Made by a program: the position numbers and the translations under genes. DNA of 64,000 bases from Apostichopus japonicus (Eukaryota > Echinodermata > Holothuroidea > Aspidochirotida > Stichopodidae): positions 25,164,668-25,228,667 of the forward strand of contig NC_092569.1 in the NCBI RefSeq assembly GCF_037975245.1, read 5' to 3'. The notes beneath the pieces were generated by a model, which saw only the letters and a program-made list of their open reading frames with translations, was not told the origin of the DNA and did not search any database. Shown here one piece after another: positions 47,010 to 57,182 of the stretch; within the stretch, counting starts at the first letter, position 1, and every line of letters begins with the position of its first letter.

Positions 47010-47579
47010 CATAGGCGTAGGAGCCCAATTTGATTTGTGGGGTGAGGGGGGGGGGTTGCAAAGACTTGCCCGAAAAATATAACCAAAATCTTTCGCGCGC
47101 TACGCGCGCATTCCACATGATAATGTGCATATCATAAATAAATGCATCGGTTTTTACATCGCATGCAAATAGCATACAATCATTTTCCGTCTTATTACCC
47201 TTCCGTATTGGTGAGAATTGTTGGGTAATAATAGTATCAGTTTAACCACTGAAAAACGTATTGCAAATTATTTTTCTTTCAGAAGGTGCCCAAAAGCTAT
47301 CAGCATATTGTCCGAATTTCACAAAAATATTTGGTTGGGGTGGGGGGGGGCAATAAGTTTGTGAAATAAGTGCCAGTGAGTACAAACGTATCGCAACAAG
47401 TTCGTAACAGAAGTGCAGTCGCGAAAGATTGGGTTTTCTGACTGACACTGACCGTATCGTTGACGAGTAGCGCGAGGGTGGGGGGTACAAAGCAGCAGTC
47501 GGAATTTTCTGGCTTCAAAACCGATTTTCAGCCACTACACCCCCTCTCCCCCAATCATCAGGCCTTAGCTACGTCCCTG
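47010..47579. mobile_element. Possible nested hAT-like element
   Basis: The left end CATAGGCGTAGGAGCC and right end CCTTAGCTACGTCCCTG are loosely inverted (GCGTAG against ACGTAG cores). Subterminal G and C runs mirror each other. No target duplication is seen, and the limits are uncertain. Confidence 0.35.
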
Positions 47580-48102
47580 GGTACATGGTGGTTACATAGT
47601 ACGCTCCGACCAGAATTCACCCGATAACCAGATGCAGATCCACCTAGCAACCGAGGTAACTTGCTTGAGGACTCCAACGAACAACCACTGATTTATTTTC
47701 ATGCCTTCATCACTTTAGCCACCACTCACATGGGACCTTTTCTAAGTTTGACGATACATGCGCATGTGTGAGGTCCTGAAAACATAATAAAAGTGGTTTG
47801 TCTTGCTATCCTTGTTTTTAAATTTCATATAAATGTATTCTCGTAGACCTAGCAACCTGGTTTAACATGCTGGCGTTTGACGACTTTTGGCCAAATTTGC
47901 GCTAAGTTCGCTATACGAACTCGGATCTGGGCTGTGCCTTATTAGTTGGTTATTTAAATTATTAAAAATGGCGTATGAGGAAATGCACCATTTTGTGGTA
48001 AGACTCCCAAGACGGAAAGTCGAGAAACTCACATGCAGTCGCGGCAGATAGCTTCCTTCGCCTATATGTCCAGGGAAATTTTGGGACATCGTTCCTATAG
48101 AC

Positions 48103-48461
48103 CAGGGGTGGGCAATCTGCGGTCCACATGCGGCCCGCCAGTGATTTTTTGCGGCCCGTGAGATGTCTCAAGAAAAGAAAAAAATCAATCTAATTTGCAT
48201 CATCACCAAAAACGAGCTAGCTGCTTAGAATTTATCTACACTAATGATGCTGTCAGTTAGGCCTATTATCCCCATTAGTTATCAACTGGACTGCATTGAC
48301 ATTATGGTTTTGTGAATACAGATTAAGTACACACACCTATTGCTTGAACGTCCTCGGAATCAAAGGTTTGAAATCAACAGCAGGTCGTTGGTTAGGTACG
48401 GCCCTGTCAATCTTTCACTCCTAAAATCTGGCCCATCCATTCAAAAGGTTGCCCACCCCTG
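48103..48461. mobile_element. hAT (Charlie-like) MITE, 359 bp
   Basis: The left end CAGGGGTGGGCAATCT and right end AGGTTGCCCACCCCTG are inverted copies. Subterminal GCGGCCCG and TCTGGCCC words are typical of this family. The flanks CTATAGAC and CAATAGGC share six of eight bases, an eroded 8-bp target duplication. It is nested in the larger hAT relic. Confidence 0.8.
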
Positions 48462-48490
48462 CAATAGGCCTATATCTGAGGCCCTGGGGT

Positions 48491-48535
48491 CAGTGGCGTC
48501 GTGCCCATTGGGGCACAGGCCCCCCCCCCAATTTT
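48491..48535 (+). mobile_element. Isolated hAT-like end
   Basis: CAGTGGCGTCGTGCCCATTG followed by GGGGCACAGG and a C run has the form of a hAT terminus. No partner end is identified. Confidence 0.3.
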
Positions 48536-50046
48536 TTGTTGTTGTCAAAAGTGTCATAAAATTTTGTCATAATTTAAAAAAAAAAGTGTTTTCGAAATCG
48601 AAAAGTAGACTAAATATTCAATTACTCTTTGATGGTCGTTGCGGATTTTCCACACACCTCAAAGACGACATATCGGGATTAGTAATGCCATTACCTTTGA
48701 ATATGTTTGTCCTAAGCTCGCGTTTGATACAGTCTCAATTACAACCTGGAAAATAATCACTTCGTTATCGCGCGTTTTACCTTAGGTTTCGCTACTTTCG
48801 CTTTTTCTGCCCATGTTTTCAAACGGCATATCTTTTTATTCACCCAGTCACCACTTCTCACGGCCATGGGCGGCGATCATGGATCAGCCAACACAAAAAT
48901 GTTTTCATTTCTTAAATTTTGGGCGCTTCTGGGAGACGAGGAATTGGTAAACTGAGGAATAAATGGCGATCACTTCCTTCGAGAATATTTCCCAAAATAA
49001 AAAAAATTGCCGGAAATTTTTATCAATTTTAGGGGTGTTGCTTACTGACAGAATGCACCGGAAGTGCCGTTTCCTGCAATCTAAGGGGGCTGCCAGAAGA
49101 AAATTTTTCTTGTACTCTGCGCGCCAACTGATGGTGGCGCTCCGCTTATATAGTACTTACGGCCGGAATACTCGAATCGATCACGTCCCCCCAAGTTTCA
49201 AATCGGATTGACGCCCCTGGGTTGGGACATATATGATAGAACCCTCCGCGTCGGGTAGATTGCGCCATGTCCCGACTTCGTAGCATATTGCGTTATTAAG
49301 TTATGGCCAGCAGAAATATGTTATAAATCGAAACTTTAAAAATAAATAATGACTCAAAACGGAACGAGATACGGAGAAACGGATTGCACGATTGTGTTTT
49401 TCTTAGGGGGGTGTAGGGTATAATTTTACCGACTAAACTTGAGCTGTGTGCCGACATATCCGTCAACGAGCGGAGCGCAAACAAAGCGCGAAGCGCGACT
49501 TCTTACAACGTAGTGTGCATGGTCCAGTCCTATCACCACTGGTGGAGGGATTTTTGGAGGGGGAGGGCGCCAGAAAATGTGCGTCACACGAAAAAAGAGA
49601 CTCTTTATGCATTAGATTATCTTTTTGCATCATCACATGACCATCCTTAACGAAAAACCTTTCATAATTTCCATCTGTAAATCTGAGAAAATTTTCAACA
49701 TGATACCCTTGAGAAAAGCACTTTTGAAAACATGCAAGAGAGAAAAAACCCCAGTATTTTTAGGTGCAGGGCAGAGATGGTCTTATGGTATTGCAGAAGT
49801 ATTCAAGACAATGCATGAAATAAAGATAGATTTCCCCAGAAAAAATTCTGCCAAATTGTTCCTTAAAATTGAGGAAAGCAGTTTTTCAAGTGTTTTAAGT
49901 ACAGCGTTCATAACAGTGTTCTCCATTTTATCTCTTGCTATTTCAAGGAAAAAAAAAACTGCATATCTCAGTGCTTCAATATCTACACACATGGTGATAC
50001 AAAAAAAAAAGAGTAGAAAAGCTTACATATATATATACAGTTTATA

Positions 50047-50047
<1 letters not shown>

Positions 50048-50117
<70 letters not shown>

Positions 50118-50152
50118 ACATATATATATATGTATATATATATATATCTGTT

Positions 50153-50197
<45 letters not shown>

Positions 50198-50199
50198 AC

Positions 50200-50295
<96 letters not shown>

Positions 50296-50369
50296 TCGAA
50301 TCCCGGTGGAGGCTGAGAGTTTTTCTATATATATATGTTTTTTAAATATATATATATATATATATATAT
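50048..50369. repeat. (TA)n microsatellites of unit 1
   Basis: Two TA blocks separated by the SINE B-box fragment at 50297-50318. The first block contains two GTATGTGTGTGTACATA islands. Confidence 0.95.
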
Positions 50370-50633
50370 AGGGAGTACTCTATCCGATTAAGCCCAAAAG
50401 GGTTTCTTAGTTGACTTCCTTTCACAATTTTTACTTATTTGTACTTGTATTGTCTTCTTCACCTTGTTATACTATGTAATGAAAGAAATAATAATAATAA
50501 TAAATATATCTTTTAAAAAGCTGCAACATCGGTGGCTCAAGAAGTCTGCATATCTCAGTGCTTCAATATCTACACACATGGTGATACAAAAAAAAAAGAG
50601 TAGAAAAGCTTACATATATATATACAGTTTATA

Positions 50634-50636
<3 letters not shown>

Positions 50637-50726
<90 letters not shown>

Positions 50727-50763
50727 ACATATATATATATGTATATATATATATATATCTGTT

Positions 50764-50844
<81 letters not shown>

Positions 50845-50891
50845 TCGAATCCCGGTGGAGGCTGAGAGTTTTTCTATATATATATGTTTTT

Positions 50892-50981
<90 letters not shown>
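50637..50981. repeat. (TA)n microsatellites of unit 2
   Basis: The same organisation as unit 1, with one GTATGTGTGTGTACATA island and a longer terminal TA block (about 85 bp against about 25). Confidence 0.95.
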
Positions 50982-50984
<3 letters not shown>

Positions 50985-51155
50985 AGTACTCTATCCGATT
51001 AAGCCCAAAAGGGTTTCTTAGTTGACTTCCTTTCACAGTTTTTACTTATTTGTAATTGTATTGTCTTCTTCACCTTGTTATACTATGTGATGAAAGAAAT
51101 AATAATAATAATAAATATATCTTTTAAAAAGCTGCAACATCGGTGGCTCAAAAAG

Positions 51156-53450
51156 TTTGTGATCCTGAAAGTTCGAGACCGGCAGGACTGTCTGGTAGCT
51201 GGATCTAATCACTTTCCGATTCTTCTTCAACTTTACTCCTATTTCTAATCCCTTTGGTGAGATGGTAAGATGGAGGCTTTCATGTCCATAATGAGACTAG
51301 AGAAGGGATCTGAATCGGCTACAAGGGCTTGGGATTCCAATTTATTGTCTCTGTCTGATGTTACGTCATCTTACCAAGTCTCTTCCAAATTTAAGTCTTC
51401 TGGAGGTCTCTTGGGGAGCTGTTCCATGGTGGACACCATACTGTAGGTGGTTCTGTCCATAAACGAGTATGAAAGAAAATTACTAGATAGGAATTACACA
51501 AGCCATTTAGACGAAAGTACTGTACTCTGCATAAAGTGTAGATCATGCATGTTACATTTGAAGACTCAAATGAGTCAACGATAGCCAATAATTTTAAGGG
51601 CGAGAACGGATTGCTTTGGGTGATGGGAGGGGGTGGGGGGATTAACACATTCTTGGTGGAAGGGGGTCAGAGCCACAGACAGAGATCTAAGAACATTTAA
51701 TGATTTCCCTAACTTATGTAATGTCAGAAATGTCAATTAATTTTGCTTTCATTAATAACCCATCTACTAGTAAAATGTCTAGTATTGTTGTATCAACTAC
51801 AGCAGTTACAGAATATTATTATAAAATGTAAAAAAAATGTTAACAAAAATGTTTTTGATTGCAATAGATTTACAAGCTATATTACAATCGAAAGACATGA
51901 AGGAAAAATTCATAAAAAAGATGACTTTAGAAACAAAGTTTAACAAACCTCAGTTAATTTGTTGTGAACAGTTGAAAAACAGCGCTATAAGGCCAGGCTG
52001 GATTTTTTATGCCACTTTTATTTTTTAAGGGAACGACCCATTAATTTGCCGAGGTTCATCGGTTTAGAGTGACAAGAATATTTAGTCTAATACTTAAACC
52101 AATTAGCTCAGTTCCTCAGATCCAACACAAAACCACAAAAAGAGATTTACCTGTCTCAAATGACATGTTTACAGTGGTAGTACAAATTTGTCAACTTTTG
52201 AATAGATGATATTTAATTTTCATTCAATGGGTGCAAGGGTGTTGTTATTTTAATATGAAGTTACTAGGAACATGCTTTGGTTGACTGAGAATTTATGTAA
52301 AGCAATGGGTTAACAAAACTTAACATTAACATTAAAGCCCGTTCTAGAAGAGCTGATAACATCATCAAGTTAGCCTTTATAGGAACATACCGGAGGTTTA
52401 GCATATTTTAAAGGTGAATAGCTTGGAACTGGATTAGCAGTGTGTGAGTGTAAAATCTCAAATTAACCTTGTTCTGGTGGACTTCAACATTATTGTGCCT
52501 AAATTCATCATACATCTGTCATTTAGGTCTATAGATACTGAGAAGTGACGGATATGAAGTCATGCTGTGGAGGAAGGAAACATTTCTTCTACAATTTTAT
52601 TAATTCTTATTCTCATTTCATTATCTGACAATAATACGGATGGAGAAATGTACTACATCTCAAACCTGCACATAATCAGAAAGCAAAGCCAGAATATTAA
52701 ACTGGAGGGTGGAGTGGAGGCAATAAGTAAGTGTTTACTATTTTGAATACATGTGCTGAAAGTTTCTCCATTTTGTTTATCATTATATTGATGATAACAC
52801 TAGAGTTTCTGTTAATGGAAAAAAAAATGCCCAATATCTTTGTACTTGTGTAGCAAGTCAGTCAAAATAGCCACATTCGCTCTGGTAAATGGAGCAACAG
52901 AGTTCGGAGTGGGATTAGGGGTACTGGATATGTGTTTTGGTGGGGTTACAGACAAAATCTAAGATATAAGGAATCAATGTCCCACCCCTGGCTGCATCAA
53001 AAACAGCAAAATACTAAGTAACTTGGTGTTAATTTACACATAAATAACAGGTCTTAATTGAGATGGAGAACAACACACAAAAACGGCAAAGTTCCTAAAT
53101 ATTCCACTAAGACCCGCCTCCCCCCTCTCCCATCCTCCCAGACCAATTCTCTGTTAGTCTCATTACGTGTAGGGTTTCCAGAAAGATCTGACCTGACCTG
53201 GCGTTACTTTTGTTACACCCTTTTCAATATTTTCCTCTAAATACATTTGTATTTATATCTCTGGGATTATAGGAACAGATTATCACTACACAGAACAATT
53301 AAGCCATATTTGTCAAAACAAACGTGACACAATGCACATACAATTTAAGGGAACCCCCCCCCCCCTCCTACCAAAAAAAATAATGCACAGTTGCATATAT
53401 GGCAAAACTAATGGCAGGTATAATATTGTTTCCAATACACTAGTAACTGC
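51156..53450. other. Stretch without recognised gene; contains intron-4-like patch
   Basis: 52080-52380 resembles ENDOU intron 4 (15990-16270). No copy of exon 5 is found beside it. The rest shows only short frames without family features. Confidence 0.4.
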
Positions 53451-54050
53451 ACAGCTACTTTGATGATGGGTAAAAAGAGCAATTTGCTTTGCGTGAATAC
53501 GTATTCAGTTCTAGGAAAAAAGTAACGCGCTTGTTATCCTTACAATATTCACCAAAAGAAAATACTTTACACTAAATCTGAGGACGAAGTAAATAAACTT
53601 GATGTATTCTTTATGTCACAGCAGATACAAGTCCCTATTGTATTGCCTTATGTATCACTTGAGTGACTGTGAATGGCACAAGCTAGATTGAACCTGACTT
53701 GAAGGTAGTAGCTTTACCCCTTTGTGTCCTGTATATTTGTCTTGTTTGTGTCTTGTTTTGTGTTATGTATTGTTTTGAGCAGTACATGGTATGCATTCAT
53801 TTCAGAGTTGGAGAATATTCCTCACTTGACTCCCAGGGTTTGAAAGGTACAGTTGTACAAGACTGGCTGTGTCCTCTGTGGGCGTGGTGTGTTGGTTATT
53901 TTTGCTGTTGTGGTAGGACCCTGTGAGGGCACTAAGTTGTATTCAGGCTTGATGTTGAGATGCTTGAAGCTTAGCCTGCGAGGCCAACATTTTATACCCC
54001 CAAAAACATATATTATTTATTGTCACCACCTGAGTTAATTTGACCAGTAA

Positions 54051-54797
54051 CCTGTTCTGTGTGGATGTATCGTGGTGCCAGTCTGTACCTGGAGAGCAGG
54101 AGCAAGTCAAAGCCCAGTATGAAGTAAGTCACATTATTTATCCTTGTTAGGAACATGTGGGGACTGATGTTTCAAGGTATTAGAATGTGTTTATTCTGTT
54201 CATTGCTTATTGAAGAGTCCATGTTATTGTGGGGGTTTGTATCCTGACCTAGGCAACTTTGGCTCTAGCCTTGGGGATATGTCAATAATACTTAGTAATA
54301 TGTGTTACAAGATAATGCAATCAGGGATCACTTTAGAGAGGAGAATTGTGTCTTGGGGTATGGCATGATATTTTAGATACAGACATTATGTTCAGAATAA
54401 TCCTGGCCATTGAAGCTGCCCTAGGGGTAGAGATAGTATGTATATCTAGTAAGTGTTGTATTGGAGCAGTTAGTGGGGGCATTATAGAATTGGGAGCCTT
54501 GTGATTATTTATGACTTGGTGGTGGGTTTATGTTATTATTTATGTTATTATGTGTTATGCAATTTCAATTTCCCAAAGGGAAATTCACATCTGCAGGAAG
54601 ATTCACTGTGGTTAGGGTTCGTATTACAAATTCCCTCGGGATAATTCCAGAGCATGTATAGACAAAATACTAGTTAACGTATTTTGTACCCTGCAGTTCT
54701 CGACCATCATCAGCGGAGCAAGAGAGACAAGGAGCGCTGGCCTAAAGAGAAAGTGGCCCAAAAGATGGGAGTTGGTGAAACAGTGACAGCGACCTGA
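54051..54797 (+). other. Possible exon pair of an unrecognised transcript
   Basis: An open stretch ends at a consensus donor (GAA/GTAAGT at 54124). A terminal-exon-like segment begins after TTTGTACCCTGCAG (54697) and reads DHHQRSKRDKERWPKEK to a TGA at 54795-54797. Both have better composition than their surroundings, but the phases cannot be checked and no family is recognised. Confidence 0.2.
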
Positions 54798-54951
54798 AGC
54801 TTACCTAACTTTTGGATTGAAATTGTCATTTGAACTTTAAGTATCAGAAGACGTGAAAAGAGATCAAGTTTCTTAAGTTTCTAGAATTTCCTAATGTTAT
54901 AATTTCAATCATTCCCTAATTTGTGATTTATGTGAAGGGTGTGATTAACGT

Positions 54952-55340
54952 GAACGGGTGTTTCAGTCGGTAATTGTATCACTATATTTTTCTGTTCTAT
55001 ACAGCCGCATGTCCGAGTTCTATATGAACGGGTGTTTCAGTCATTAATTGTATCACTATATTTTTTCTGTTCTATACATGCAGCCACATGTCCGAGTTCT
55101 ATATGAACGGGTGTTCCAGTCATTAATTGTATCACTATATTTTTTCTGTTCTATACATGCAGCCACATGTCCGAGTTCTATATGAACGGGTGTTTCAGTC
55201 ATTAATTGTATCACTATATTTTTTCTGTTCTATACATGCAGCCACATGTCCGAGTTCTATATGAACGGGTGTTTCAGTCGGTAATTGTATCACTATATTT
55301 TTCTGTTCTATACACCCACATGTCCGAGTTCTTTATGGAG
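54952..55340. repeat. Minisatellite, five units of 74-79 bp
   Basis: GAACGGGTGTTTCAGTC (or GTGTTCCAGTC) starts at 54952, 55026, 55105, 55184 and 55263. Each is followed by TAATTGTATCACTATATTTT, TCTGTTCTATACA and CCACATGTCCGAGTTCT. The first and last units are shorter and more similar to each other (CGGTAATTG) than to the middle ones (CATTAATTG). Confidence 0.95.
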
Positions 55341-56133
55341 TCAAGTACCTAGCTGTTATCTTCGCCTTAATTAACAAAGTTAGCACTATTCCCGTGTTGG
55401 TCAGGGGAACAGTGACACTTTAACGTTCGGAAAATTCCACTCTCCTCAAATCTGTTGTACTCCATCGCCTTCCGTAAGACTGAATATTACTAAGTGATAT
55501 TCCATCACGGTTAGGGATACTTCTTTCCGGGGGTGGGGATGGAGGGGACAAAAAATTTAACAACTGCACTCATTCAATACAAAAAAGAGCGATTTCCTTT
55601 GCTTGAATACTTATTCAGTTCTAGGAAAAAAAGGAATTCGAGCTTGTTATCCTTACAATATTCACCAAAAAAAAAATACAACTTAAATTTACACTACATA
55701 TGAGGATGAAGGAAATAAACTTGATGTATTCTTTAACTTTCCGAAAATTCCATTCTCCTCAACTCTGTTGTACTCCATCGCCTTGGGTAAGACTGAATAT
55801 TACTAAGTGATATTTCATCACAATTAGGGATACTTCTTTCAGGGGGTGGGGTGGGGATGGCGGGGACAAAAAAATTAACAACTGCACTAATTCAATACAA
55901 AAACTTGGTATCAATTCCATATGAGTTAGGTAACATCTTCGCTTACAAACAACCATAAATAGAACATTTTGACCACATTTTAACGTCCCTGATTTATGCT
56001 TGACACTCCTGCTAAACGCGCTCGGGTTTATTTAGCAGCGAAGTAAATCTTTGTACTCAAGACAGACTCATTGGTTAGTTTTGAAATTCATTCTTCATAC
56101 TTCAAATTCATACTTCCAGAAATTTTAGCTGGG

Positions 56134-57085
56134 ATAAAGATATCACCATGGGTGGTATAATTCTAAAACAAGTTTATACTACTAAGTTTTTAGGTGTATA
56201 TATTGATAATAAGCTTTCGTGGCATGAGCACATTCTACAGTATGCAGGAAAGCAGCGAAAAGCGTTGGGATTTTATCAAAGTTGAAATTTCTCCTACCAG
56301 AGCGCATATTAAAGACTCTCTACCAAACTTTGGTCGTTCCACACATCTCATATTGTTCAATTATCTGGTCTGGCACCCCAGAAACCAATCTTCATCCTCT
56401 TATTATTCTCCAAAAGAAAGCCATGCGCCACATTTCACGTGTTGCACCTCGTGAACACACAAATCAACTTTTCAAGAATCTCAACTTATTAAAAGTTACC
56501 GACATTTTTCGTGTAAATCTTGCCACGTTTGCATATAAGGCATGGAATGGTTTATTGCCAAACACATTTCATGATTTTTTAACTAGTAACAGTGTGATAC
56601 ATCACCACTACACACGGAATGCTGATAATGCACATTACTTTTCTTATAAAACATCAATAGGGAGGCTTCGTCTTAGAAATCGTGCAATAAAGACATGGAA
56701 TTCCATAACAGAGAGCTTCAAAACCAAAGTATCCAGTAAAATATTCAAAAAGCATCTGACCAAAGACGTTATATCCAGTTATTAATAAGTCATACATTCA
56801 TTTGCAAATTATTATCGTAAATATTATCACCATATATAGTATTCATTGATTGTCGAATTATTCTATTTTGTATTGTTATGTAAATACTTTTCTTCTTTCC
56901 TTTATACAGGGAGTCTTCTACTTTGTTAAGCTGTTGTACGCTTTTTGGAAAACTTCCTTCACACTGTAAATTTACGCGTGAAAAAGTTAAGCCAGCATAG
57001 GCTTTTCAGAAGACTTCCATTCACATTGTAATATTTATGTGAAAAAACAAATAAAAACAAATAAATAAATCAAATCAAATCAAAT
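56134..57085 (+). mobile_element. LINE relic (family 2), reverse-transcriptase C-terminal part and 3' tail
   Basis: It reads GGIILKQVYTTKFLGVYIDN, a frameshift near 56280, then a 167-codon frame (56282-56785). That frame has RILKTLYQTLVVPHISYCSI, HPLIILQKKAMRHIS, APREHT and a C-terminal RLRNRAIKTWNSI. The 3' region ends with AAACAAATAAAAACAAATAA and a CAAAT run. It is the same family as the minus-strand relic at 27598-28464, with the same segment order and the same tail words. It lacks the catalytic half, so it is inactive. Confidence 0.85.
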
Positions 57086-57182
57086 TCCAACTTTCTTCGC
57101 ACATGACCATATCTGTGACCCGCTCGCAAATAATAGTTCTACAACCCATTGTCTACAGCATACTGCTACCACTAATTTATAC
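57086..57182. other. Junction between LINE tail and satellite array
   Basis: About 100 bp of unique sequence without visible repeats, ending in TTTATACAATGCGCACTGTA, where the first, 5'-truncated satellite unit begins. Confidence 0.6.

Larger units (their letters stand above)
46201..49219 (+). mobile_element. Large hAT-type DNA transposon relic, about 3.0 kb, with nested insertions
   Basis: The left end CATGGGCGTCAATCCG and right end CGGATTGACGCCCCTG are inverted copies (one mismatch in the first 15). A transposase C-terminal region lies at 46375-46746. The 3' 200 bp (GAAGTGCCGTTTCCTGC..ATCTAAGGGGGC, TCTTGTAC..GCGCGCCAACTGATGG) match the interior of the 300-bp MITE at 31776-32075, tying the two together. 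No clear target duplication survives. Other hAT ends and a MITE are nested inside. Confidence 0.65.
49960..51155. repeat. Tandem duplication, two units of about 587-608 bp, containing long (TA)n arrays
   Basis: GCATATCTCAGTGCTTCAAT occurs at 49961 and 50548, and GGGAGTACTCTATCCGATTA at 50371 and 50982. Outside the TA tracts the units are nearly identical. Each contains (TA)n with GTGTGTGTACATA islands, then TTCGAATCCCGGTGGAGGC (the B box and T-stem of the SINE seen at 9874-10085), another TA run, and a block ending (AAT)n and AAGCTGCAACATCGGTGGCT. Array length differences account for the offset change from 587 to 611 bp. Confidence 0.95.
53462..55910. repeat. Interleaved local duplications
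   Basis: The block AATACTTATTCAGTTCTAGG with TTGTTATCCTTACAATATTC occurs at about 53500 and 55600. A second block, TTGTACTCCATCGCCTT with AAGACTGAATATTACTAAGT, occurs at about 55452 and 55765, about 313 bp apart and nearly identical. Together they form an ABAB-like patchwork around the minisatellite at 54952. Confidence 0.75.

Noticed and set aside
48340-48756. 138-codon plus frame
   Set aside because: It straddles the end of a hAT MITE and a C run, so it is composite chance sequence.
49625-50371. 248-codon plus-strand frame
   Set aside because: Most of it is IYIYIY from (TA)n. The N-terminal part has no family features and the frame exists only because TA repeats lack stops.
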